Assembly (NCBI RefSeq): GCF_000931935.2
Contig: NZ_AZAC01000002.1
Coordinates: forward strand, 186,001-250,000
DNA: 64,000 bases
From: Dethiosulfatarculus sandiegensis
GTDB taxonomy: Bacteria; Desulfobacterota; Desulfarculia; Desulfarculales; Desulfarculaceae
Reading direction: 5' to 3'
Position numbers and translations under genes: made by a program. Shown here in pieces: positions 36,751 to 46,109 of this stretch (position 1 is its first letter; each line of letters begins with the position of its first letter). The notes under the pieces are model-generated. The model searched no databases. It worked only from the letters and a program-made list of their open reading frames with translations, and was not told where the DNA came from.

Positions 36751-37490
36751 GGGCTAGTTGCTTTTTGATGATAAAACTGAGCTCAGTATTTATTTTGTTG
36801 TTTTATTACTGGATTTCTCCTGGGAAAAATATCTGCCAGCCCTGTTAACCCCATTAAGATTAGGCAAAATAGATTTGTTTGTTTTGGGTGCGTAGTTGAT
36901 GGTTGAATTTCAAAACCGTATTAAAGATAGTAATATACTACTATGCACTACATATTTTATCTAAAAAGTAAACTATGACTTCCTGTCTTGACCGGCTTCC
37001 TTGAAAAACCAAACTCAATATAGCTTTTTGATTTTAAAAATGAGTAAGATTGTCGGAAAATAAGGCGGATATGGTATAGATATTTTGAAAAGGGATTATT
37101 TTTATATTAATATTTATAATAAGTTGTATATACATAGCTTAATCCTTTGATATCTATTCAATAAAACGATCCCACCATTCAAATTATTCATCTTCTCCGT
37201 TTTAAAAATAGGGCAGTTTTAGGCTGTTCAGTTTTGAATTAGCCGGTAATATTACGGGTCTTAAGCGGATTGGGAGGTCCGCCGTCAGACCCAGTTTGGT
37301 CACCAATAATCAAATTTTACAACTTTTATAATTTGGTTGGTAGGGTTTTGGTTTTATTGACAGTTAAGAAATCGTCGATTTAAAGTACTATAATAAATAA
37401 AAATATTGAAGAGTTTAACGATAAGATTATTCCTATATTATGTCTGGAATTATCTTGGTATATTAACCCAATATTATAAGGATCATATAA
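36751..37490. other. AT-rich intergenic region upstream of the NSS transporter
   Basis: There is no gene in about 740 bases. A two-part stem-loop lies at 37256-37292 (GGGTCT/AGACCC outer, GCGGA/TCCGC inner). AAGGATC at about 37478 serves as the transporter's ribosome binding site. The region is strongly AT-rich compared with its neighbours and may hold long regulatory DNA or decayed sequence. Confidence 0.5.
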
Positions 37491-38978
37491 ATGGAGAAAC
37501 GAGAGCAATGGGGAACCCGTACGGGTTTTGTGCTTGCAGCCATTGGATCAGCTATCGGGTTAGGCAATATCTGGCGCTTTCCCTATGTGGCTTACGATAA
37601 CGGCGGAGGGGCCTTTTTTGTTCCATATCTCTTTGCCATGCTTACAGCCGGAATCCCTTTTCTGATTTTGGAATTCGGCATGGGCCACAAGATAAGAGGC
37701 TCTGCTTATCAGATTTTTTCCCGCCTTTCCAAGCGTTGGGAGTGGCTGGGCTGGTGGCAGATTCTGGTCTCCTTTACCATTTGCATTTACTATGTGGCGG
37801 TAGTCGGCTGGTCCATTTCTTATTTTCTCCTTGCCTTTAATCAGGGGTGGGGTGCGGACACCGGCGCCTATTTCTTTAAGACTTATCTTGAGCTCTCGGA
37901 TTCTCCTTTGAATCCCGCCGGTATTCGCTGGCCGGTTTTTGCCTCTGTGTTGGCCGCCTGGGCCATATGCTGGGTTGTTTTGTTCAAGGGCGTCAAAAGG
38001 GGAATTGAGATCGCCTCCAAGATCCTTATGCCTCTTTTGTTTGTCATGGTGATCATCATCACCGTGAGGGCCGTCACCCTGCCCGGATCCCTTGAGGGGG
38101 TGAACTGGATGTTCAAGCCGGACTTTTCCAAGCTGACAGACATCAATGTATGGATTGCCGCCTATGGTCAGATCTTTTTTTCCCTGAGCATCGGCTTTGC
38201 CATTATGATCACCTATTCCAGCTACCTGCCCAAGAAATCGGATATCACAAACAACGCCTTTATCACCGGTTTCGCCAACTGTGGTTTCAGCATCCTCTGC
38301 GGTATCTTAGTCTTCTCGGTTTTGGGGCACATGGCCCAGCATCAGGGTGTGGGCATTGACAAGGTGGTGAGCTCCGGTGTGGGGCTGGCCTTTATCACCA
38401 TTCCCAAGGCAGTCAACAGCCTTCCCTGGCCGGTGTTCTTTGGAACTTTGTTCTTCCTGGCCCTGGTTTTCGCTGGTATGAGCTCCTTGATCTCCATCTG
38501 TGAGGTCTCTGTTGCCGCTCTTACCGACCGCTTCAACTTTGACCGCAAAAAAGCGGTGAGTGTCTTTTGCTTAATCGGTTTTCTTTTCAGCATCATATTC
38601 ACCACCCGGGCCGGTCTTCTGGTTCTCGATATTGTGGACCACTTTATCAACAACTTTGGCGTTCTGGCCGGTGGCTTGGTGGAGATCATTTTCATCGCCT
38701 GGTTCTGCCGCCTGGTTGACTTCCAGGAACACATTAACAAAATCAGCGACTTTACGGTGGGCTCCTGGTGGATTTATTGCCTTAAGATCCTTACTCCCTT
38801 GGCGCTTGGCATAATCAGCATCATGAACCTGGTTGAAGACATAACCGTCCCCTACGGCAAGTATCCTCAGGAAGCTTTGGCCTCCCTGGGGTGGGCGCCG
38901 GTTATAGGCATCCTGGTGATTGGTGTGGTTATTCAGAAATTTGGCCTGGGTAAGGGCAAATCAGCCCAAGGTATGTAA
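37491..38978 (+). CDS. Sodium-dependent NSS/SNF-family amino acid transporter
   Basis: 495 residues with about 11-12 TM helices. TM1 carries the family signature GSAIGLGNIWRFPY (Na+ and substrate site, unwound helix), followed by GGGAFFVPYL. TM6 has AYGQIFFSLSIGFAIMITYSSYL. TM8 contributes FFLALVFAGMSSLIS. This is the LeuT-type neurotransmitter:sodium symporter family, which in bacteria imports amino acids such as alanine, methionine, tyrosine or tryptophan. It starts with AAGGATC eight bases upstream. The 34-residue small subunit gene begins 11 bp after its stop, which points to the MetP/MetS-like two-component type. Confidence 0.93.
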   Translation: MEKREQWGTRTGFVLAAIGSAIGLGNIWRFPYVAYDNGGGAFFVPYLFAMLTAGIPFLILEFGMGHKIRGSAYQIFSRLSKRWEWLGWWQILVSFTICIYYVAVVGWSISYFLLAFNQGWGADTGAYFFKTYLELSDSPLNPAGIRWPVFASVLAAWAICWVVLFKGVKRGIEIASKILMPLLFVMVIIITVRAVTLPGSLEGVNWMFKPDFSKLTDINVWIAAYGQIFFSLSIGFAIMITYSSYLPKKSDITNNAFITGFANCGFSILCGILVFSVLGHMAQHQGVGIDKVVSSGVGLAFITIPKAVNSLPWPVFFGTLFFLALVFAGMSSLISICEVSVAALTDRFNFDRKKAVSVFCLIGFLFSIIFTTRAGLLVLDIVDHFINNFGVLAGGLVEIIFIAWFCRLVDFQEHINKISDFTVGSWWIYCLKILTPLALGIISIMNLVEDITVPYGKYPQEALASLGWAPVIGILVIGVVIQKFGLGKGKSAQGM

Positions 38979-38989
38979 AGGAGGGTTCC

Positions 38990-39094
38990 ATGTCATTTTC
39001 CGCTATTTTCATGATGCTTGTTGGCCTTGGAATCACCTGGGGCGGGGCTGCGGTATGCATCGCAATCGCCATCAAGAAAAAAGAGGCCCAATAA
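38990..39094 (+). CDS. MetS-like small subunit of the NSS transporter
   Basis: A 34-residue protein, MSFSAIFMMLVGLGITWGG then AAVCIAIAIKKKEAQ. It is one TM helix with a positively charged cytoplasmic tail and the conserved WGG turn seen in methionine/alanine NSS small subunits. It has a very strong AGGAGGG ribosome binding site and starts 11 bp after the transporter stop. In the described MetPS system the small subunit is needed for transport. It is too short for most gene callers. Assignment rests on motif memory and context. Confidence 0.8.
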   Translation: MSFSAIFMMLVGLGITWGGAAVCIAIAIKKKEAQ

Positions 39095-39173
39095 AGCCTT
39101 TCTCATCTTCTCGGGCAGGGATCTTATGCCCGAGCTTTTGCCGGATGCACAAATAACAGGGCAATTGAAAAAA

Positions 39174-39240
39174 CTCCCCCTTGACCGGGGGAGTGAAGCA
39201 AAAAAACGCGCTTCCCGGAAAAAGGGGGGCGCGCTTTTTT
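39174..39240 (+). terminator. Double stem-loop terminator after the NSS transporter genes
   Basis: The first hairpin, CTCCCCC/GGGGGAG (39174-39193), is followed by a second GC-rich stem (CGCGC...GCGCG, 39207-39234) ending in six T (39235-39240). The second is a canonical intrinsic terminator. Confidence 0.85.
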
Positions 39241-39797
39241 ATACTGTGCAGTTAAACAGTTACTGGGATATGTTTCACGGCATGTACGATTTGTGAAAAA
39301 CATTTTCTAAGCTAAATCTATTAATTCCCCTTTTTCTTAGCAAAGATTCTGGTATTATCCCTGGCTAAACCATTTCAAAGGAGATTTTGATGTTCTGCAT
39401 TTCAATAGAGCTTGCCGCCAAGATCGCTGCCAAGGGGTAGACCGGCCGGTGGATTATTGATTTTGCCTTGCCCTGCAAGGTGTGAGATCCATTTATTAAT
39501 CTTTCCAGCCTGTTAAAACCCATAGCCAAGCTGTATCCGCAGTCTGGGTAAAGGGAATCTATTCCTTTTCAGCGACTCTTTCGCTTTCGCTCTAAAATTT
39601 TCAAATTAATTTAAGTTCATAACCGGTTTGGTTTATCCGGGGCAGGTTCACCTGCGGGCTCTATTTTGATTAAGGCGCCAGTGGTGAATTACCGCCTGCG
39701 GTTAGGCGCTCCTTGATCGGTTTGGGGTTTTAATTTCGGGCCAAGCCCCGAGGCCTCGGCCATTGCTAAAGCCGGTTAATAATCAAGGGTGCGAACA
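39241..39797. other. Intergenic region before rsgA, includes a tiny open frame
   Basis: There is no confident gene. A 16-codon frame at 39390-39440 (MFCISIELAAKIAAKG) has a good AAGGAG seven bases upstream and could be a leader peptide or chance. A structured stretch near 39675-39713 pairs GCGCC with GGCGC around an inner GGT/ACC. I see no match to a known riboswitch. Confidence 0.4.
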
Positions 39798-40898
39798 ATG
39801 AATTCAGAGTTCAATTCTTGGAATGATGATTCTCTGGTCAGCCTGGGCTGGAACCAGGATTTTCAAAACTATTTTGAATTACAGGAAGATAACTCCCTGA
39901 CTCCCGCCAGGGTGATTGGAATCAACAAAAACCTGTTCCAGATAAGGGGGCCTGTGCAAAAGTGCCTGGCCACTCTGGCTGGCAGAATGGCCCATCAGGG
40001 AAACGGCGTAAGGCCGGTGACGGGTGATTGGGTTCTGGTGAGGGATAAGGTTATCCACCATGTCCTGCCCCGCAGAAACGCCCTGACCCGTGGAGCGGCC
40101 GGCAGCCGGGGTAAAAACACCGAAGCGGCCCAAACCGGCCAGGTTATTGCCGCCAATCTGGATACGGTATTTATAGTCTGCGGATTGGACCGGGATTTCA
40201 ATTTGCGTCGCATGGAGCGTTATCTCAGCTTGATCTATAACTGCGGGATTAATCCGGCGATTGTTCTGACCAAGGCCGATATTCAACAAGACCCTGAACC
40301 ATTCAAGGAAGAGGTGGAAGGCATTGCCTTTGGCGTGCCGGTTTTCCTGGTCTCCCTTTACGACCGGGCCTGCCTGGATCTTGTGGCTGACTATTTAAAA
40401 CCAGGCAAAACCATTGCCCTTTTGGGCTCATCCGGAGCGGGGAAATCCACCCTGGTAAACCGGCTCAGCGGCAGGGAGATTCAGGCTACCAGCCAGGTGA
40501 GCCAAAGCCTGGGCAAGGGCAGGCACACCACCACCAGCCGGGACATGGTTTTCATGCCCCAAGGCGGCATGGTGATCGATAATCCGGGTATCAGGGAAAT
40601 AGCCTTTTGGGACACTCAAAACGGAGTCAGAAGCGCCTTTCCGGAGATTGAAGCCCTGGCCGGAGGATGCCGCTTTACAGACTGCACCCACACCCATGAA
40701 CCCGGCTGCCGGGTGCTTGAGGCGGTGGCTGATCAAAAGCTGGGGCAAGACCGCCTGGATGCGTATCACAAGATGAAGCGGGAAATGGATTTTCTGGGGC
40801 AAAGACAGGAAAAAAGCGCTGACCGCCTGGAAAAGGAGCGCTGGAAAGAGGTGAGCCTGAAAGTCAGGGGCATCAAGAAAGGCAGGAAATACCGATGA
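39798..40898 (+). CDS. rsgA: Ribosome small-subunit-dependent GTPase A
   Basis: 366 residues from ATG 39798, with AAGGG nine bases upstream; GTG 39789 overlaps that site. It is a circularly permuted GTPase: an N-terminal OB fold (VTGDWVLVRD), the G4 motif TKAD before the G1 P-loop GSSGAGKSTLVN, then G3 DNPG. A C-terminal zinc site (CRFTDCTHTHEPGC) follows. RsgA (YjeQ) helps late 30S maturation by binding near the decoding centre. It overlaps the next gene by 4 bp, indicating a short operon with the GNAT protein. Confidence 0.93.
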   Translation: MNSEFNSWNDDSLVSLGWNQDFQNYFELQEDNSLTPARVIGINKNLFQIRGPVQKCLATLAGRMAHQGNGVRPVTGDWVLVRDKVIHHVLPRRNALTRGAAGSRGKNTEAAQTGQVIAANLDTVFIVCGLDRDFNLRRMERYLSLIYNCGINPAIVLTKADIQQDPEPFKEEVEGIAFGVPVFLVSLYDRACLDLVADYLKPGKTIALLGSSGAGKSTLVNRLSGREIQATSQVSQSLGKGRHTTTSRDMVFMPQGGMVIDNPGIREIAFWDTQNGVRSAFPEIEALAGGCRFTDCTHTHEPGCRVLEAVADQKLGQDRLDAYHKMKREMDFLGQRQEKSADRLEKERWKEVSLKVRGIKKGRKYR

Positions 40899-41452
40899 TG
40901 CTTATTGCAATGGTTTTAGCGCAAGGCAAATTGGATGACATGGAATGCAAAGTGAAGATAAGGCCGGAAAGCCAAGAAGATTATCAGGCAATAGAGGAGA
41001 TAACCAGGGCCGCTTTTAAGGATCATCCCTACAGCAGGCAGACGGAGCACCTTATAATCAGGAGCCTGCGTGAACAGGGTGACCTGGCCATATCCCTGGT
41101 GGCGGAAGAAAAAGGCAAAGTAGCCGGGCACATTGCCTTTTCCAAGGTGATTATCGGGGAAAGGGACCAGTCCTGGTACGGCATGGGGCCCGTTTCGGTT
41201 GCTCCTCTATATCAAAGGCAGGGGATCGGAAGCAAACTCGTTCGGGCAGGCCTGCAAGCCCTCCGGCAAATAAAGGGTAAGGGCTGCGTACTGGTTGGCG
41301 ATCCCCTGTTTTACGACAGGTTCGGTTTCAAGGCGGAATCGTGCTTAACTTTTGAACATGCTCCCAAAGAGAATTTTATGGCCCTTTGCCTGCAGGGTGA
41401 ACTGCCCCGAGGTGAGGTTTTGTTTCACCAGGCCTTTGCCGTGAGTTCTTGA
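40895..41452 (+). CDS. GNAT-family N-acetyltransferase (YhbS type)
   Basis: 185 residues. The acetyl-CoA-binding core is visible: VAGHIAFSKVII (beta 2-4), GPVSVAPLYQRQGIGSKLVRAGL (motif A, Q/RxxGxG/A), then VLVGDPLFYDRFGFKAE, the signature of YhbS-like GNATs. Its start overlaps the rsgA stop by 4 bp with AGGA seven bases upstream, so translation is probably coupled. Substrate unknown; cytoplasmic. Another in-frame ATG at 40940 would remove 15 residues before the domain. Confidence 0.9.
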   Translation: MMLIAMVLAQGKLDDMECKVKIRPESQEDYQAIEEITRAAFKDHPYSRQTEHLIIRSLREQGDLAISLVAEEKGKVAGHIAFSKVIIGERDQSWYGMGPVSVAPLYQRQGIGSKLVRAGLQALRQIKGKGCVLVGDPLFYDRFGFKAESCLTFEHAPKENFMALCLQGELPRGEVLFHQAFAVSS

Positions 41453-41457
41453 TAAAA

Positions 41458-41490
41458 AAACTGCCGGGCCTTGAACAGGCCCGGCAGTTT
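41458..41490 (+). terminator. Stem-loop terminator after the GNAT gene
   Basis: A perfect 13-bp stem, AAACTGCCGGGCC/GGCCCGGCAGTTT (41458-41470 with 41478-41490), loop of seven, beginning six bases after the stop codon. The short T-tail on plus and the A-run upstream make it suitable in both directions. Confidence 0.75.
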
Positions 41491-41919
41491 CAACTTGCCT
41501 CTAAAGGCCTTCCGGGCTTTGTGGATGCCATTGCTTGAAATTACAAGCCTTGGCAAGGGGCCATTCTTGCCTCACCTGTTTCGCTAAAAAAAAGGACGCT
41601 TGTGCGTCTTGTAAATTAGGCTTTCAGAAGACCTGTAAGAGGTTGCCTGTATTGCTTCGGCAGCCGATTAAGTAGCCTTGCATGAGTTTTTGCAAAGCTT
41701 GCAAGGCGTCTGGTTGATATTTGGTTGTTCCTTGCTCCGTGATTAATCAATCTTATTGGCTGATCATACTTTTTTCTTATTTCCCGTAAGTAGAATAACT
41801 TATTTAAGATAAGGTTTATAAAAACAAGAGTAATTTGGCCTTGAAATCTTATTTTTTTCTTAATTGGAATGGTATTAAGTAATAATGCTCTTAAATACTC
41901 AATACAGGGTTTTCAGGTG
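41491..41919. other. Intergenic region, nothing recognised
   Basis: About 430 bases with no open frame, tRNA or clear regulatory motif that I can support. Composition becomes AT-rich from about 41740. Confidence 0.5.
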
Positions 41920-42071
41920 CCCAAAATCTGCGATTTTTGGGGACCCCGGGCGCCACCCCTAAAAATCTGCGATTTTTGGGGACCCCGGGTGCCACCCCTA
42001 AAAATCTGCGATTTTTGGGGACCCCGGGTGAACGACCCCAAATTGTGAGCTGATCAGGCATGTATCTCTCA
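41920..42071. repeat. Composite hairpin repeat element, copy 2 (three units plus tail)
   Basis: Three tandem 39-bp units begin with AAAATCTGCGATTTTTGGGG at 41923, 41962 and 42001. Each can fold as CCCC-T-AAAAATC/GATTTTTGGGG with a TGC loop. Spacers read ACCCCGGG(C/T)G. The tail GAACGACCCCAAATTGTGAGCTGATCAGG, ending near ATCTCT, matches the tail of copy 1 (36707-36750). The element ends about 32 bp before the STAND regulator gene and may lie within its 5' leader. Confidence 0.85.
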
Positions 42072-42103
42072 AAGGCCGGCGGATCGGATAAAGTGGAGCT
42101 GAT

Positions 42104-45100
42104 ATGCGGCAAGTGAAGCGGGAAAGGGTTTTAAATCTCTGTGAGCCTTTCATTGACGGCAGACGCAGGCTGTTGCTCATCGAGGCTCAGGCCGGTCAGG
42201 GCAAATCCACCCTGGCCAGGCAGGTGACCGATCAATTGGATAAGACCGTCTGCCTGGTTGAGTGTGACAAAAACGATGCCGCCCTGGTCAACCTCATGGA
42301 AAAGTTTTTTTCCAATCTTGCCTTGCACACCCCCGGCCTGAACGGTACCGAGATAATCCAGGCTGTATGCTCCTGCCCATCCCAGGATGAATTATTGCTT
42401 CTTTTGCCTGAGATGCTCAAGAGTATTTCCTCTGAGAAGACTCTGCAAAAAACCGTATTGCTCCTTGAGGATGCTCATCTCCTTTTAAAAGCGCCTCATT
42501 CACTCAAAGGGCTCAGGCTCCTGTTTGATCATCTTGGTCACTGCCTTTCCATGATAATAACCAGCCGCTCCCAATTGCCCGGCGAGCAGGGCCTGCTTTT
42601 CAGGCGTAACGAATCTGTTTTGATCTCGAACCAGACTCTGGCCTTTGACAAGTCCGAGGTCCTTTTGTTGTATCGCCAAGCCTATGGTCTGGATCTTGAC
42701 AATAAAAAAGCTGGGAAACTACTTGCCATTACAGAAGGCTGGCCGTTCGGGCTCTCTCTTTTACGCACCGAGCTAAACGAGCTGGACAGGCGGCAAGGCT
42801 TGGCTCCCGGCTCCGAGCTGGATAATTATTTCAACTCCCAATGCCTCGGTATTTTAAGTCCGGAAGAGGCCGATGCCCTGGTGGACGTTTCCCTTTTGGA
42901 AAATATTCCCCTGGCCCTTTTGGGAGAGCTTGAATTGCACACGGCAAGCCGGGCCTTGAAGACTCTTTATGATAAGGGATGTTTTATAACTAACCACAGG
43001 CAGGACGGTTCAGATTTTCTCCGCATGCATCATCTCTTACAGGCCTGCCTGCGTAATATTGTGGAAAATAGGAGCCGTCTGTTTTGTGTAAGGGCCGCTG
43101 GATGGTTTTTGAGAAACGGACAGCTTGGACAGGCCCTGGACTTGCTGGCCCGCTCGGGCGACGTTGCCGAATTGAAAAAGGCTCTTTATATCCATGGTTC
43201 CAACTTAATGTTGATGAACCGGCTTTCCCTGGTGGTTCAGGCCCTTAAGCATCTCCCGGAGAATATCGTAAATGAGGAGCCTTTGCTTTTGGCCCTATGG
43301 GGAAACGAAAAATTGCATCAAAACCCCGGACAGGCCTTAAGATTGTTGGAAGCCGCCTGGAAAATGGCCGGGGATAAAAAAGAAAACCTTGCCGAGCTGT
43401 TGGCCGGTCTGGGGCTGATTAATTATCAGCTTTTGTTTCACGGCAACCTCTGGAAGCTGCGCAGGGTGACCAAACGTGTGATGGAGCTGTTTGCCCTTTT
43501 AGAAGAGCAAAAGGAAATCACGGCCATGTTGGCCGGAGCCTGCTCTTATCTGATCTGCTTCAGTGTCACTTACACCATGGCTGATTATGGTCTGGCCGAT
43601 AAATTTGCCGAAAAGGCAGAGGAAATTTTCAGGTCGCATTCGGAAGGCAGCGTGCCCCTTGGTATTACCGTAGCCAGGATCTATACCAAAAGTGCCAGGG
43701 GGTATCTTAAAGAGTCCCTTTTGCGCCAGCAGAAAAATTATCTTTACCTTAATTCTCCCACTGTAAATCCCAGCACCAAGTTTATCTGCTATTTGAGCTA
43801 CACCAATTTTTCCATGATGAAGGGCTATTTTTTAGACTATTGGTCCCTTAGAGATGAGCTTTTTAAAAAGCAGGCTATCATGGTGAAAAATTCGGCCATG
43901 GGAGCTTTCTATTATATCTGGGACATGGATATGCTCATGGCCAAGGGCGATTTCAGCGGGGTTCTGGAGTTGGCCAATAAGGCGTTGGCTTCAGACCTGG
44001 TCAAGAAAACCAACCATATAGCCAGTCAGTGTCATCAATACATAGCCCTGGCATATGCCTTTTTGGGTAAAAAAGAGGCCGCCTTGGCGGCTGTTTCCAG
44101 ATCCATGCATCTGCGCGCCAGGGTTGGGGGGGTGTTGTTTATTCTGCTCAATCATCTGGTGGCCGGTAGTGTGTGGGGGATTTCAGGAGAATTCAAAAAG
44201 GCTGAACGGGTTTTTAAAATTGTACTTAAGAGGCTGGCGGCTGCTGAAGACAGGTACTTCATGCCCCAGGCCCATGCCTATCGAGCCCATGCCCGTCTGC
44301 TTGAGGGAAAAGAAAAAGAGGCCCTTGATGATGTTAAAAGCATGCTTGAGATAATGGGTTCTGTGGAAAATTACCATTTTTTCTACTGGGAAGGCTTCAT
44401 GGTGAGAAGGCTTTTGGAGCTCTATTTCAAGAACATAAAGAAGCCCTCTGAATTTGCCCTGAAGCTTTACAGGAAACGTTTTGGCATGGATTATATTTCC
44501 GGCGGAGAAACCATTCCCAGGCTTCGCCTCAGCCTGGCCGAAGGCAGGCTTTATTGCCTTGACGCGCCGGATGTCTTTATCGATCTGGCCGATGTTCCGG
44601 GCAAGGAAAGCATGCTGCTGGATTGCCTTTTGCGCACGCCGGACCGTTCGGTAAGCCAGGAAAAAATAATAGACCGCATCTGGCCCGAAGGGGCCAAGGC
44701 CACCAAACCCAGGGATAACCTTTATCAGACCGTGCATAAGTTACGGGCCAGGTTTGCCGCCATTACCAACAAAAAGCTGGCCAAGAAGTATTTGCGGACC
44801 AGCTCGGAAGGACATGCCCTTTGCCATGTGGATGTTGATCTGAACCACCTTTTGGATCAGGCGAAAAAGGGATTGGCGGATTTGTCGCAGAACCGTTTCT
44901 GGATGGCGGAGATGCATTTCCGGGAAATGAAACGGCTTTTGGATCCTTTCCCGGTGGACTATAAGTGGCTCGTTGATGAATCACGTCTCCTGGCAAAGGC
45001 CGTTGTGGCCTGGGTTGATCTTTTGTTCAGGGTGGGTGAGACCGAAAGGGCCTTGGAAGCCGCTGAAATGGGCCTCAAGGTCGATCCGGCCAACGATGGG

Positions 45101-45202
45101 CTGCACAACAGGCGTTATCGGCTCTATATGGAGTTGGCCATGCCTGCCAAGGCCGCCCAGGCCAAGAGCGATTATGAGCGTCTTTTTAAAGAAGCAGGCT
45201 AA
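42104..45202 (+). CDS. MalT-like STAND ATPase transcriptional regulator with SARP-type C-terminus
   Basis: 1032 residues. An N-terminal NTPase has Walker A EAQAGQGKST (28-36) and Walker B TVLLLEDAHLL (about 116-126), followed by ITSRSQLP and the ITEGWPFGLSLL motif typical of MalT/LuxR-type STAND proteins. A long helical TPR-like region covers about 330-790. The C-terminus carries an OmpR/SARP-type winged helix (about 830-900: LLRTPDRSVSQEKIIDRIWPE) and a bacterial transcriptional activator (BTAD-like) TPR domain to the end. Such proteins switch on when ligand drives ATP-dependent oligomerisation. GGAG six bases upstream. It precedes the IclR gene and catabolic cluster, its plausible target. 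Confidence 0.88.
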   Translation: MRQVKRERVLNLCEPFIDGRRRLLLIEAQAGQGKSTLARQVTDQLDKTVCLVECDKNDAALVNLMEKFFSNLALHTPGLNGTEIIQAVCSCPSQDELLLLLPEMLKSISSEKTLQKTVLLLEDAHLLLKAPHSLKGLRLLFDHLGHCLSMIITSRSQLPGEQGLLFRRNESVLISNQTLAFDKSEVLLLYRQAYGLDLDNKKAGKLLAITEGWPFGLSLLRTELNELDRRQGLAPGSELDNYFNSQCLGILSPEEADALVDVSLLENIPLALLGELELHTASRALKTLYDKGCFITNHRQDGSDFLRMHHLLQACLRNIVENRSRLFCVRAAGWFLRNGQLGQALDLLARSGDVAELKKALYIHGSNLMLMNRLSLVVQALKHLPENIVNEEPLLLALWGNEKLHQNPGQALRLLEAAWKMAGDKKENLAELLAGLGLINYQLLFHGNLWKLRRVTKRVMELFALLEEQKEITAMLAGACSYLICFSVTYTMADYGLADKFAEKAEEIFRSHSEGSVPLGITVARIYTKSARGYLKESLLRQQKNYLYLNSPTVNPSTKFICYLSYTNFSMMKGYFLDYWSLRDELFKKQAIMVKNSAMGAFYYIWDMDMLMAKGDFSGVLELANKALASDLVKKTNHIASQCHQYIALAYAFLGKKEAALAAVSRSMHLRARVGGVLFILLNHLVAGSVWGISGEFKKAERVFKIVLKRLAAAEDRYFMPQAHAYRAHARLLEGKEKEALDDVKSMLEIMGSVENYHFFYWEGFMVRRLLELYFKNIKKPSEFALKLYRKRFGMDYISGGETIPRLRLSLAEGRLYCLDAPDVFIDLADVPGKESMLLDCLLRTPDRSVSQEKIIDRIWPEGAKATKPRDNLYQTVHKLRARFAAITNKKLAKKYLRTSSEGHALCHVDVDLNHLLDQAKKGLADLSQNRFWMAEMHFREMKRLLDPFPVDYKWLVDESRLLAKAVVAWVDLLFRVGETERALEAAEMGLKVDPANDGLHNRRYRLYMELAMPAKAAQAKSDYERLFKEAG

Positions 45203-45218
45203 TGGTTTTCTGAAAAAA

Positions 45219-45249
45219 AGCGACCGGGGTAGATGCCGGGTCGCGTTTT
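45219..45249 (+). terminator. Terminator of the STAND regulator gene
   Basis: The stem GCGACC/GGTCGC (45220-45225 with 45239-45244), extended by GG/CC pairs, is preceded by an A-run and followed by GTTTT. It begins 17 bases after the stop. Confidence 0.75.
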
Positions 45250-45338
45250 ATCTCGGCTTGCCGACAAAGTCCTCCCGGACTTTGTCAGCAGCGAATTGCT
45301 AAACAGCCCGGGCGCGAAAAAGGCCCGCGCCTTATCTT

Positions 45339-46109
45339 TTATTTAGCTCCAAGTTCCCGGGAGAGCTTGCGACAGGTCTCGGTGAGTGAGGTTACCGCCT
45401 TTTCCAAAAGGCTTTCCTCCATGCGGGCCGCCGGGGCGGATATGCTTATGGCGCCGGTTATCTGGCCGGAAAAATCAAATATAGGTGCTGCCACGCATTT
45501 CAAACCCAGGCTCAGTTCCTCTTTATCCAGGGCAAACCCCTGTTCCCTCACTTCTTTCAGCTCTTCCAGAAACTCCATGCGGCTGGTTATGGTGTGCGGA
45601 GTAAGCGCAGTGAAGTGATAGCGGTCCAAAAGAGCCTCCAGCGCCTGTTGGTTCAGAAAAGCCAGACAGACCTTGCCCAGGGCGGTGCAGTGCCCCAGGG
45701 CCTCGCTTCCAATACGGGGGTCGCTGGTCAGGATTTCATTGCTCTCAACCTTGTCCAGATGAATCACCTTGCCCCCATCCCAATATCCCAGGTTTATGGT
45801 CTCCCGGAACTTGGCGGCCAAGGTCTGAAGATAAGGAGCAGCAGCCTTTTTAATAGGTATCTCGCGGCTGATTTTACCGGCCAATTCCAGCACTTTCAGC
45901 CCGACCCGATATCGATGGTTGTCTGTCTTGTAAATATAATCACCGGCTTCCAGGGTGGCTAAAAGACGGTGGCAGGAACTGCGGCTTTGGCCGGTGAGGC
46001 GTGAAACCTCGGTTACGCTCAGTTCCTTGTTGGCTGCCAAAAGCTCAAGCATATTGAGTCCTTTGAGCAGGGTGGAAGCCAACTGACGGTTTTGTTTCTC
46101 CTCTGTCAT
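45339..46109 (-). CDS. IclR-family transcriptional regulator
   Basis: 256 residues from ATG 46109, with GGGGAG eight bases upstream; the frame is open to 46184, but that leader is basic and unlikely. The N-terminal winged HTH (ALLKGLNMLELLAANKELSVTEVSRLTGQSRSSCHRLLATLE) and the C-terminal IclR effector domain (YLQTLAAKFRETINLG...GHCTALGKVCLAFL...FDFSGQITGAISIS) are complete. IclR proteins usually repress or activate an adjacent catabolic operon in response to a small metabolite. It diverges from the gdh-type gene at 46522, so the intergenic region 46110-46521 should carry its operators. Confidence 0.92.
   Translation of the reverse strand: MTEEKQNRQLASTLLKGLNMLELLAANKELSVTEVSRLTGQSRSSCHRLLATLEAGDYIYKTDNHRYRVGLKVLELAGKISREIPIKKAAAPYLQTLAAKFRETINLGYWDGGKVIHLDKVESNEILTSDPRIGSEALGHCTALGKVCLAFLNQQALEALLDRYHFTALTPHTITSRMEFLEELKEVREQGFALDKEELSLGLKCVAAPIFDFSGQITGAISISAPAARMEESLLEKAVTSLTETCRKLSRELGAK

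Noticed and set aside
37256-37292. Nested stem-loop upstream of the NSS transporter considered as a riboswitch
   Set aside because: It matches no known riboswitch core and lies about 200 bp upstream in AT-rich DNA without a following expression platform.
41920-42045. Three tandem 39-bp units considered as a CRISPR array
   Set aside because: The units are contiguous repeats without unique spacers and there are no cas genes.
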